Source: Priapulus caudatus (lineage: Eukaryota; Priapulida; Priapulimorpha; Priapulimorphida; Priapulidae). From it: DNA of 64,000 nt. A model generated the notes under the pieces. It saw only the letters and a program-made list of their open reading frames with translations. It did no database searches and was not told the origin of the DNA. This document shows, in pieces, positions 24,340 to 36,155 of the stretch; position 1 is the stretch's first letter, and every line of letters starts with the position of its first letter. A program made the translations under genes and the position numbers. The DNA is taken from NCBI RefSeq assembly GCF_000485595.1, contig NW_014577162.1:174399-238398 (forward strand), written 5' to 3'.

Positions 24340-27243
24340 ATCGTCTACTGCGGTGACTCGTGGTGGAGTGCTGGATTCTAGTAAACCCTGTTAGTCCCAA
24401 ATGTGTTCACATACACGCCGAAACAGTGGAATGCACAGGGATGGTATCAGGACCTTCTCAAAGGAATGTTCGTTGGGCATCGTTATGAAAGTTGCCACGA
24501 GATGGCGCGTACGTTTAACTTAAGTGTCTTCAGATTAAAGATGGAAGCTCTGATCGTACGTAGTAGCAATAGTGCAACAACTATTTGCAAGACAGAAAGG
24601 TAAGCACTCATCCATTTACCTACGCAAGCCTACAGACTGCAATAGAGAGCTGCACCTGTAACCAATTAATGCAGCAAAAACTGCTCCAACACATGCACTG
24701 GCAGCAGCCACTGCAGTGGCATACGTTACATGTAAACAACTGACAGTACAGAATGCCATAGAAATTATACGATTTAAGGAACATACACCTTCTTTAACCA
24801 AATTTAGCTTTTTGAAATTTCACTGTGACATTGTAGCCTCATACATCAGGCATGTATAGATTCTACTAGCAAACCCGGCAGTCAAATTCTTTCTAACAGA
24901 CAGTTAACAAATCCAAGTTTAACCCTCTCTTGAGGGTCAAAAGGTTATCTACACTTACTCTTCGCATGTCAGCAGAAAGTAGATTTCATGGTCCTTTCAT
25001 AATGCATAAAAATGCTAGGTCACCGCTGAAACAAAAAAGTTTTTCAATCGCTCTCCGTCAGACCCATGTCCTCAGAAAATGTCTAAAATCTGCCCTAGGC
25101 CCAATGACCTTTGACTGTGACCTCCAATTTCGGCACAGTGATGGCTTTTCCTACCATGATGCTATACACCGACTATCAGCGAGCCTAGGTCGAGCCGTTT
25201 AGATTTGTGCCGCAATTCTGCATTTCCTCCTATACCTTAAAGAAAACAGTACCTCTAGGTTCTAGGGTTATTTTCAGCTAATTTAGGTTATAATTGCGCT
25301 ACATATAAAAGTTTCATGGTTCAATCACTATTAAAATTTTTTAAAAAATGTTTTAAAACTAACGACTACAGTTTGATTACAACGACGGTGGCGCCACTCA
25401 GAGCGCACGATCTGAGAAGTTGCGCAAAACCATTTTCCAGCCAAGGGCTACAGACCGAGGTATTTCTTATTTATTCATTTAAAAGCAAAAGGATTGTAAT
25501 ATCTTATAAACGACATATATGTTTCAGTTATAATAGTGGATAAATTTGCCCTAAAGAATATCGTTCGGTTAAATAGCATTTAGGTATATAATATAATTGC
25601 ACTTTTGTGATAGCCCTCGTCATTTACCTGCAAAATAAAAATGCAAATACGCAACTTTTTCAGGGTGGCAGCACGGTCGCGGGTGTCATGGCGCCGTTCA
25701 AATTTTGTAGCGTTGATGTGTAAATATTAATTAAGTATCTGGTGACAAATACATGTGGTATAGACGATTTGCATACAGTAAGTACAGTTGTATGCAGTAA
25801 AATCCTAGAGGCTACTGTCCCTTTAAGTAGGAGTCAATGTTCCCCTCTTTTACACCTCTTGACCTTGACCTTTGACCCCCAGCTTCGACATCCCAACTCG
25901 TTTTCGGATTACCCCCCCACGTCCCGAATACGTGACCGTACGTCGAGCGTTAGATTTGTGCCCAACTGTTGACGGACGGACGGAACGGACGCTCGACGAC
26001 CGCTTCGACTGGACAAGAGCAGCAGAATTTTATACCTCAACATATATAAATGGTAGTGCGGGTGAATATTATTGGCATATGATGCATTGTAAAAAAAGAA
26101 GGCAGTCATTAAATGTATGACTACACAGATTGTTTATTATAAATCGGCTTAATAAACTGTGACATTATTGTCACATTTGTGACATTAGTATTATTGCTAC
26201 ATTTATGATATTATACCAAAGAATTAGACGGGATCAAGACTCCTTATTTAACTAGAAATATTATGAACTATTATTTACTACGTATATAAAACTAATGCAC
26301 ATAAAAGGCATGTGCAGAATTCAAGCACATGCATCATGATCCAACACCATTTCATACTGCTAGGAACACATAATCAGCTTATAAACTAACTATCATGGTT
26401 ATACATTTTGATCATGATTATGTTATGCCCAGTGCAGCATCATTGCACTAACATCTAGGTATATCAATTCTTGCACTGACATACTCAGTAAGTTGTTAGT
26501 GATGTGAGCACAGACAATCGGTTCCAAAGGTATATGACATGAGTAGCTTTACATTCTGATGTACTTACTCTGGTCACACTTAAATGGGATAAAACTTTAA
26601 TGTAGCCAGACAAATAGATTTACAAGGCAGCTATAGCAATATAGCTGTGGATATGAAAGTAAGACTCATATCATATAACCACTCATCAATAACAGGTCAC
26701 AGTGGACAGAAGGCGTCAGTTATATAATGTAGTCCTAAAACAGAAACAGTTAGTTCTAGGAGTAAATCGTATCTGGTATTAATCAATGAACACCTCCTAG
26801 TTAAAGAGTGTATAAATGTAAATAAAAGTCGCGGGAAATAAAGGATAAGAACGCTTACCTATAAGCCAGTTAGCTAACCAACGCCCTGCAAACAGTGGCC
26901 ACCTCATGATTTTGATGTAAGAATCGACGTATTGTGTTCTCTCCGCCCACGCAGGCCATCTTTTATTGTAGTTCTGCATGACACAAGTAACTGGTTAAAT
27001 GCTTAACATCATTCTGACGCTATAGTCAAGGCTTGGGAGCTTGTGCAAATTTTCCCAAGTGGTATTACTGATTCTAAAATAATATGCACCCTCCTGATTT
27101 ATTTATTCTATGACTTCTAGTTGATATAATTATAGTAATATGATATAAATGTTCTGGGAAGAGGGGGATGCATCTATATCTCCTGTTCAAAACCCAACAT
27201 ACTGTCCATAACACATAACACTCACTAACATTCTATAAAACTT
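24340..27243. repeat. Repeated blocks B+C, copy 2
   Basis: Block B (24340-25990) joins directly to block C (26003-27243) through GACGGACG repeats. Confidence 0.85.
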
Positions 27244-27705
27244 TAAACTTATTAAGGCTATTTATTATCCGTAGAGTTAGCTTTAGGCACATATATGACT
27301 TCAACGCTTCATAGGACACCAGATGTTATTCACTTCACTTCATGTGAATGACTGTTGTGCATGTATAGCATTCTAAAATAGCTACGTCCAGGAGGTTTGA
27401 AAATATAGCTTCACTAAGCTAAAAATCTGCAGTACACATTTTAATAAGAGCTGATGTGTTCTAACCAATCAATATTTCATACTGGTAGTTAGTTATGTGC
27501 AAGATGGAACACGCACAGTTACATCACAGTGTGGAATCGGGTAGTACAGTCTTAAAAACGTCCCATCTTTCATTGGCCCAGTCATGACATCGAGGGCACC
27601 AACAATGTGGTCTCCCTTTGGAAGCGGCAAATGTTTTGGCATGTGTGGCATCCTCTTGGTTGAATAGTACTCAAGAAGTATAAAGCTAAAATCAAAAGAG
27701 GTCAC
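26859..27705 (-). CDS. Second (alternative or paralogous) N-terminal exon pair of PAF acetylhydrolase
   Basis: Two minus-strand exons resemble exons 1 and 2 of the gene at 10343-16143. Exon 1b lies at about 27651-27523 (an in-frame ATG also exists at 27705). It reads MPHMPKHLPLPKGDHIVGA and then GTFLRLYYPIPHCD before a GT donor in phase 0. Exon 2b, 26973-26859 (115 nt), follows a TGCAG acceptor, contains RWPAWAERTQYVDSYIKIM and WPLFAGRWLANWLI, and ends in phase 1 at GTAAGC. These are the same phases as exons 1 and 2 of the other set. No other exon coding the SHGLG region is in the window, so the pair either splices to the shared exons at 14063 and below as an alternative N-terminus, or begins a paralogue whose remainder was lost or misassembled. 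Noisy copies lie at 17423-17551 and 21630-21760. Confidence 0.7.
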
Positions 27706-30700
27706 GTGTCACTCATATACGTCAGAGGCATTTACCAAATGAATGCTAATATAGAATAAGGATTGATCCTCAGATAGGTGGATTTATGGACCAATCAATA
27801 TCCTAGATCTGAGGCCAATTTTTCGCGCTCGACAGTTACAATCGCGTAACGCGAGTATGTCGAGCCCGGACCAGTCTACGTATTTTATTGGCAGTTGCTG
27901 TGCACTGATTGTTTATTTCGCATTGTTCGCTTGATTGTTCGCTTGGATGCATTGTTTTTTTTTCAGTGTACTAAAGCAGCTCGCAGCTCGCAAATACAGC
28001 ATTTCTGGAGCCGCGAAACAGCGTGTGAACGCTCGGTCGCGTATTTGTCTCAGATTCGGTATCTCGCAAATACCGAATTTTATAAATACGGAGTCGCATG
28101 TGAACGCAGCTATAATGTATTGCCTACACAAGGGTAGAAATTAACTTTTGAACACGGGAGTCCAGCGAACTCCTTAACCTGAAAAAGAACGAGTCCGCTG
28201 CAAAATGAGGGAGTCCGCAGTTCGAGGTTCAAAATTAAAGATATTAACAATAACGCATGTGCTTATTTTTAAGATTCATGCAGTTGCACGTCTGCCAAAT
28301 TTTCTTTGGACATTACCTAAAAAAATGCGCTCATCCCACGAGGCCGTGCTCCGGAACGAACTAGTTTATATGGCAGAATTTTCAGGGAGTCACACAGACT
28401 CCTGCATATGTCAAATCAGGGAGTCCGACTTGACTCCTCGCACCCTGCCTACAGATTTAGATAATGTACAGTGATACAATTTGTATAAACAAGTGCCGCG
28501 GAGCGACAGCGCTCATCTAACGTCTAATGCGGTGACTCTGTGGTAGAGTGGTGGGAATTCTAAGTTAAACCCTTGTTAGTCCAAATGTTTCACATACACG
28601 CCGAAACAGTGGAAATGCACAGGGTGGGTATCAGGAACCTCTCAAGAAGGAATGTGTTGGGACATCGTTATGAAAGTTGCCACGAGATGGCGCGTACGTT
28701 TAACTTAAGTGTCTCAGATTAAAGATGGAAGCTTCTGATCGTACGTAGTAAGCAATAGTAGCAACAACTATTTGCAAGACAGAATAGGTAAGCACTCATC
28801 CATTTACCTACGCAAGCCTACCAGACTGCAATAGAGAGCTGCCACGCTGTAACCAATTAATGCAGGCAAAAACGCTCCAACACATGCACTGGCAGCAGCC
28901 ACTGCAGTGGCAATACGTTACATGTAACATACTGACAGTACAGAATGCCATAGAAATTATACGATTTAAGGAACATACACCTTCTTTAACCAAATTTAGT
29001 CTTTGAAATTTCACTGTGACATTGTAGCCTCATACATCCAGGCATGTAAGATTCTACTAGCAACCCGGCAGTCAAATTCTTTCTAACAGAAGTTAACAAA
29101 TCCAAGTTTAACCCTCCTCTTGAGGGTCAAAAGGTATCTGACATGCATTACTCTTCGCATTAAGCAGAAAGTAGATTTCATGGGTCCTTTCAATAATGCA
29201 TAAAAATGCTAGGTCACCCGCTGAAACAAAAAAGTTTTAAATCGCTATCCTCCAGACACCATGTCCTCAGAAAATGTCTAAAATCTGCCCAGGTGGCCCA
29301 AATGACCTTTGACACTGTTGACCTCCAATTTCGGCACAGTGATGGCTTTTCTAACCATGAATGCTATAACACCGACTATCACGACCTAGGTCGAGCCGTT
29401 TAGATTTGTGCCGCAATTCTGCATTTCCTCCCTATACCTAAAGGAACAGTAGCCTCTAGGTTCTAGGGTTATTTTCAGCTAATTAGGTTATAATTGCGCT
29501 AACATAAAAGTTTCATGCTTCAATCACTATTAGAAATATTTTTAAAAAATGTTTTAAAATAACGACTACAGTTTGATTACAACGAGCGGTGGCGCCACTC
29601 AGAGCGCACGATCTGAGAAGTTGCGCGAAAACCATTTTCCAGCAAGGGCTACAGACCGAGGTAATTCTTATTTATTCATTTAAAAGCAAAAGGATTGTAA
29701 TATCTTATAAACGACATATAGTTTCAGTTATAATATGGATAAATTTGCCCTAAAATGAATATCGTTCCGTTTAAATAGCCATTTAGCGTATAAATATAAA
29801 TTGCACTTTTATGTGATTACCCTCGGGTCATATTTACCTTGCAAATATAAAAATGCAAATACGCAAACTTTCAGGGTGGCAGCACGGTCGCGGTGTGTCA
29901 TAGGCGCCGTTCAAATTTTGTAGCGTTGATGTGTAAATAATTAATTAAGTATGCTCGGTGACAAATTAAACATGTGGTATAGACGATTCTTGCTACAGTA
30001 AGTACGTTGTATGGCAGTAAAATCGCTAGAGGGTACTGTCCTTTAAGCTAAGGAGGTCAATTGTTCCCTCCTTCTTTACACCTCTTGACATTTTGACTTT
30101 GACCCCCAGCTTCGACATCCAATCGTTTTCGGATTACGCCCCCACGTTCCCGAATATCGTGACCGTACGTCGAGCGGTTAAGATTTGTGCCCAACTGTGA
30201 CGGAACCGGACGGACGGACGCTCGGAACGGACGCCGACGGACGGACGGACCGCCCGACGATTCATGCGATCTTACAAGCTGAATCTGACTATTCAGATGA
30301 GCTAAAAAGAATGGGAAAGATCAATAATTTTTTGAGTTGTCGCCCCTTTTGGCGGGTCGGTCGGTTGAGGGCAAACAAACGAATATTTTTATTATGCCTA
30401 ATGCTGCGTGAACTGATTTATTCTGTTATTAATTATAGTCTGCTGATATAATGTTAATTAAAGCATATCTGCACCCTCTCCCACCACAATCACCACCTAA
30501 TGCTCACCCATTGACTGCAATGGTATGACAAATGTCGTTAATGTAAGCATTGGTGCACTCTTTACCCCCTATTTGTATAGATATTTTCGTCCAAATTTCT
30601 TACTTCATTGCAGAACTTGTATTACAGAGAAATATAAAGCAACATAATCATTCTCCTCGTGGTTGATATTATAAGAGTAACTTCCAAACTAAGTGGCAAG

Positions 30701-31690
30701 ACATTATCATGAACTATATTATACAGCAAGATATATAAACATATGCTCATTGATATTAATATTAGTTATACAAATATGCATTAAAGTGTCGAAGTTGCTA
30801 CTCTGCTTTGCATCATGCATTAAATTATTACGTCACCGTAAATATACTGCACTTCCTTGTGAAGTGGCAGCACTGGTCGCGGTGTTCATGGCGCCGTTCA
30901 CAATTTCGTAGCGTTGATGTGTGAATTAATCTATAGACAATTAAATTAGGTATTCTGGTAACAAATACGTGTAGGTATAGACGATTTGTTATACAGTTAA
31001 GTTACAGTTGTATGCAGTAAAATCTTTAGAGCTCTACGTATCCTTTAAATTACTGGCATATATACTTCCTGTTTATTATATTGTTTGATGTGTAAACATA
31101 CACTCATGACTCATAACATGTATAGCCCATAGCAACAATAATGTTGGGAACATTAATATCAAATCGTTCCAGGTTTTTGCGTTTTTTAACTAGTTGAAAA
31201 ATATTCTTATCAGGTAAGAATTTGACAATACGTGTAGTCCCCATAGTTCTTATCTTTTAATTGTAAAAAATGGCAACAAAAATTTTACAAATTTTACCAT
31301 AGAAATTGTCGTGACGTAGTAAGTCGAATTTCAGCATCAACTGTGAGATTACCGTTACAGGGTGCATATGGCGTGGCTTTTTAAAGCCGTATATTATATA
31401 TTACATTTCTTAATGTTAACCATCATATATCTCAGGATGGATATGTGCCACAGCATCCGCGCAAAACAGTATTGTAACCCGGACCTGGCTACACCAGCAC
31501 AGCAACAACCACACACACGCAGTGTAGTAATAGGTGAATTTTGGTGTTGCCAGGTATATGGAGGTCTCTGGTGTCAGTAGTTGTATACCGTAGCTCACTC
31601 TTCCATGTGTACTACAGTGACATGTGATGCTGGGCGTCAGCTTAAGTGAAGTGTTGTGTCATTAATCCACTAATGACCAAATCTCTTGAT
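27375..31690. repeat. Repeated blocks A+B+D, further copy
   Basis: Block A (27375-28515), block B (28515-30215) and block D (30230-31690) in tandem. Indels are most frequent towards the right-hand end, and the B/D junction lies inside an intact SINE-like element. Confidence 0.85.
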
Positions 31691-31717
31691 AATAATTAAA
31701 ATCGAGAAAAAACCTGC

Positions 31718-32146
31718 GTGGAAATAAAAAGCAGTGTGAAAGGGGTGACCAGTCAGTCAAATTGCTGGACTAGCAGCTATGACTCCGCATACGCCTGTAT
31801 TCCCAACAAATTCCAATCTCAACATGTGAAGGGGGCTGGCACTTCCACAGGTGGCAGTAGCAACCTGATGTATAATGACTTAATGTTATATCATGATGTA
31901 TTAATTATTATAGGCAGTGATAATTTAACTCGCTATACGGCAGAAGTATCCATCCTCCGCCTAATTTTAACGTATCACCAACATTTGATTGACGTATATA
32001 TTTATGCCGTCATCAACATAATTCATTCCAATCATCACATGATTCGCAATCCCATAAGGTTTAGCTATCTAGAAAATTTTAAAGGTTCAAATCCCATATT
32101 ATTTCTAGTCAACATTGTAGCCCTGTTGATGGCGGTTCATACCTAG
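31718..32146 (+). other. Unrecognised open reading frame, 142 codons
   Basis: The longest ORF in the AT-rich stretch between the last repeat block and the foldback element. It is rich in Ile/Leu/Asn, has no recognisable domain and no obvious signal peptide, and ends just before the GGTACCTATG minisatellite. Composition is that of the surrounding AT-rich DNA, so it may be fortuitous. Confidence 0.15.
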
Positions 32147-32159
32147 TGTCTACCTATTG

Positions 32160-33790
32160 TCCCAGACGCCCCAGTACCTATGTGCCCGGTACCTATGTGT
32201 CCCGGTACCTATGTGTCCCAGTTACCCCAAGGTCCCATGGTCCGGTACCTATGTGGTCCCGGTAACTATTGTGTCCAGTACCCAGGCACTATTGTGTCCC
32301 GGTACCTATGTGTCCCGGTAACTATGTGTCCCGTACCAGGCACTATTGTTCCACGGTACGCTATTGTCCAGTACCCAGGTACCATGTTCCCGGTACCTAT
32401 GTTTCCCAGTACACGAAATAAAGGATTTCAGGATTAGGCCTAGGCTGTTACGTCAGCAAACAAATTAATTAAAACAATTAAAATGTTTTTGTAGTTAATT
32501 TTCAAATAAAAAACTACCAGTTCAGTTCACAATTTTTGCATTAAGCGGGGGACACACCATGCAAAATTCGCATGGTATAAGCATAGATATATACATATTC
32601 TATATATCATTATAAATGTTCAATTTTCCATTATCGTTTTTTTTCCATGACTTTTATATAACTTCCATATATTTTAATATATTATAATGAATGCGATTAA
32701 TTTTGAGATTAATTCAGAATTTTTTTTTCGTTTGGGTTAAAGAATTTTGAGTCCCGTATTTAAAGGGTTAGTGCTGTAATTCAGTATATTCATCTTGTAT
32801 TAAGACATTTTAAAGCATAATCCGACCATCGATTTATGCAAAGTTGACGAATGCTACAGTAACTGGCACCTTGTGTAGTTAATAAGTACATTACCTTATA
32901 GCCAAACGCTATTAGTTTGTCCAACACTGCTGGTTACTAAGAAATCTAATTGAAATCCGCAGTCCAAGAAACGGTTGTTAGACAGTTACAAACCGCCATT
33001 CCGGCCGTAACCGGCCGTAACCGGCGAGGCGGTGTCATACAGATTATAGTGCACGACATTTTCGCACGTATGCTCGGCCGTCAGTGATTTCGATCCTTGT
33101 AGTCTAGTCGCATTCCGTACGTTATGGTTTTACTCTTGGGATTCGGAATAAAATGAATATACGAAGTTCTTGAGATTACAAGTAACATATAATATAGTGG
33201 CAACTAAGGCAAATAATAACACTAGCAAACAATTCACCCGGGACAAACAATTCTATGCTCAACATCCTGTAGCCACATGTACGTCACGAACCGAACTCGA
33301 GTTTAATTTGTTAGTAATAAATTTAGCGTGTCGCCAATTACCAAATTTACGGATTTCAATTAGACATTTCTAGTAATTAGCAGTGATATTGGACAAACTA
33401 ATACGCGTTGGGCTATAAGGTAATGACTTATTAACTACACAAGTGCCAGTTACTGTAGCATCGTCAACTTTGCATTAATCGATTGCTCGAATATGCCTTT
33501 AAGGGAGAATACTGAGCATAGTTTTATTCTCTCATGACTTTAAATAGTACCCCCTTAATATGAGTGAACATAGGACGGAAAACCTATGGTACCGTGTACT
33601 GGACACATAGGTACGGGACACATAGTACTGGATACATAGGTACCTGGAAACATAGGTACCTGGGACACATAGGTACCGGAAATATAGGTACGGGACATAG
33701 GCGGAAACATAGGTACCCGGAACATAGGTACCGGGACACATAGGTACTGAGTACTGGACACGAAGGTACCGGAACATAGGTATGGACCCG
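32160..33790. mobile_element. Foldback-type element with minisatellite-bearing inverted arms
   Basis: The left arm starts with tandem GGTACCTATGTGTCCC-type units (32160-32410). The right arm ends with the complement (33590-33785). Inside, 32815-32960 is complementary to 33350-33505 with few mismatches (for example TTGGACAAACTAATA on the right against its complement at ~32910). The centre, 32965-33345, is not repeated. The left arm has ~390 extra bp between its two parts. No transposase was recognised. Confidence 0.65.
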
Positions 33791-33889
33791 TTTGATCGGG
33801 GCATGCCCTATAGATCAAAGGTCCGATAGACCGAAGGTCTGATTAGACCGAGAGGTCAGAACCGAGTATGCACAAGGAATTAGGGCGCT

Positions 33890-33929
33890 AGAGTTAGGGT
33901 ATGAGTTAGGGTTAGGGTTAGGGTTAGGG
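33890..33929. repeat. Interstitial telomere-like repeat
   Basis: Four to five tandem TTAGGG units. Imperfect related stretches lie at 13399-13473 (CCCTAA) and 45511-45574 (TTAGGG mixed with GGTCAGGG). Confidence 0.8.
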
Positions 33930-35090
33930 CATATATATGGTTTATAGTGGCATCGGTGAATGTGCGGCATATTCACGTTCGAATACGGCATCAGTAGATG
34001 TCCGGATGCGTAGCCTGGAGGCTAGGCGACCGATTCCGGACGTGTAGCCAATGCGTATTCGAATAAACCTTCGGTCTATAGGGCTGTAACCGTTCGATCA
34101 TAGAACTTGGAAGCTATTTTCCGTTAATCACGTTTCCAATACGAAACCTTTTGAACACATTTCTAGCATACATATATACACATACATAAACATACTAGCC
34201 AAGTACTGTACGGTAAAATAGCTGAAATGGATAACCTGCCGTATACGGTTAAATAGCCACTGCGTAATTACTATGTGTATATTGTTCACTATAAGTATAA
34301 CTATAACTATAAGTATATAAGTATAACCTATATATGGCTATACTAGTTCTATACGAAGTTGTTGGGACGAAGTTGACAGTAACCGCGAAGTAGTTCAAGT
34401 ACGACACAGCCGGGTATATAAAAGATGTGGTAACAGGACTTTACTTTATGCTTTACCAGAATTCGACGCCAGTACATCAAATGTAAGGGTGTGTAATTAA
34501 GCGGCTAACACAACAACCACTCATTCATATTTAGTCATTATAAACTTCCCACGACATATTATTTACTAACACTAACATGCTCGCGGACACGTGGATGTTC
34601 TCTTGTTCACTATCCAGCTATCCAGCTATCCAGCTTATAATGATTTCTTTGCTTATACTATTTTAATAAATTCTATGCAAATTCATAATAACAAACAATA
34701 TGCCAGGTAGTACTAGTATGCTTAATTTGTTTATTCAAATACACTATTCCTTCAACGTATCATCGCCAGCGTTGTCGACACAACATTGACGGTAAGACTC
34801 GGAGTGAGTAAGAGCTGTCGAGCTCATGTTGATATCCCGGGGGGGTCACTAGTATATATGCCGGTATTACCCCATGTGCGTTCCAAATTTTGCGGGTTAG
34901 GGGGGTGTTTTTCAACTTCTAAAGCGGGCGCGCGCGTGAGCAAATAGGCCCCTCTTTACAAAGCTAATCCCGCAATAAGCCCTCGGAATCGTTCAAGTCA
35001 AGCACCGCGCACGCACAGTAGGCGCCCCTCACGGGCCCCCTCCATTCCCTCCACTCTTTGCCCTCCACTTGTCTGCAAGGGACTCTTTCA
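33900..35090. other. Intergenic DNA, no recognised gene
   Basis: After the foldback element and telomere-like repeat I see AT-rich sequence, a triple TATCCAGC (34612-34635) and a CG-rich patch (34920-34940); no gene. Confidence 0.6.
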
Positions 35091-35345
35091 TTGTGTATGC
35101 AATATATTCCCCCTCCGTTTACACAACTTTGACCTTTGACCATTGACCCCCTAAATTTGTCATCCCGAATCCTTTTCACGATCCCCCCCCCCGACGTCCC
35201 GAATATCGTGACTGTACGTCGAGCGGTTAAGATTTGTGCCCAACTGTTGACGCACGGACGGACGGACGCACGGACGGACGCACAATCATGCGATTCTACA
35301 AGCTGCATCTAACTACGTCAGATGAGCTAATAAATAAATAAATAA
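35090..35345. mobile_element. SINE-like dispersed repeat (reference copy)
   Basis: A TGACCTTTGACC motif (35130-35141), then CGAGCGGTTAAGATTTGTGC, a GACG(GACG)n tract, ATGCGATTCTACAAGCTGCA, a CATCT...AGATG stem-loop, and a (TAAA)n tail. Related copies: 19925-20062 (cut by the gap), 25840-25990, 30055-30320, 22945-23040 (3' part) and 58030-58160 (3' part). Confidence 0.6.
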
Positions 35346-35479
35346 TTTAATTGATTAACAAATAAATAAATAAATAAGATACACGGGTCGTTTTGATGGC
35401 ACATTGTCAAGACAATGTAATTTGGGCCGACTGCATCAAACCTCTATTGCATACTATATCAGGACTGGATACACGCCAT

Positions 35480-35675
35480 ATTTTTCGCGAATTCAGACTT
35501 GAAGGGGCAATTTCGCGAATGGTTAATTTCGCGGTCGGTGAATTCCCGAATCAGTGAAGAACAGCGTATTGCTATTAAAATTTTCGCGTGTTGTTAGTTC
35601 CGCGGTCGGGGACGCGTTCGCAAAATTCGCGAAAATTAATTAAACCACCGCGAAATATACAGCGTATATAGGGCC
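35480..35675. repeat. Cluster of TTCGCG motifs upstream of the JmjC gene
   Basis: About seven copies of TTCGCG or its complement CGCGAA within 200 bp. Several have the form TTTCGCGG, which matches the E2F consensus. Such clusters also occur inside dispersed invertebrate repeats. The block recurs with indels at about 51015-51190. Confidence 0.5.
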
Positions 35676-35886
35676 TATAGTGCCTACAGTAATAAATTAT
35701 TATCTATTATTCACTCCTACTAAATGTCTGCATATAGAATATAGACACGTACGTGCGTTGGAGTCTAGATCGCGCAGACTATAACACTTGCATCACCATC
35801 ATGATCATTAGCAACCAGCAAATAAGTTTGCGCGAACTGTATGACACGGGGTTAAAAATGTACCATATTCGTCGTGTACCTACACG

Positions 35887-35907
35887 TATATATATAAGAC
35901 CACGTCA
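35887..35907 (+). promoter_or_regulatory. Candidate TATA box and UPRE-like site upstream of the JmjC gene
   Basis: TATATATATAAG at 35887-35898 is followed by CCACGTCA at 35900-35907, the reverse complement of TGACGTGG, the XBP1/ATF6-type unfolded-protein-response element. It lies ~260 bp upstream of the predicted start codon, so it would be core promoter only if there is a 5' UTR of that order. Confidence 0.3.
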
Positions 35908-36155
35908 TCGCATCGTGTTAGCACGGTAGCGGAACACGCGTAAGCATAAGTGATGTGCTATAGCCACTGTCTGCTGCCGCAGCTGTTACGTACGCCCGAC
36001 ACGTGTCTCCGCCGGCATAACCCGGCATGTCGTACGTGGTCCTTCCACGTCTCGCCCTTTTTGGCAGGGCGCGAATAACCTCTGTTCCTGATCAAATTCG
36101 GCCGATTTTATGTACATCAAGGACACACTTTGGCTGCCCGTTCTAAAAAATAAAT

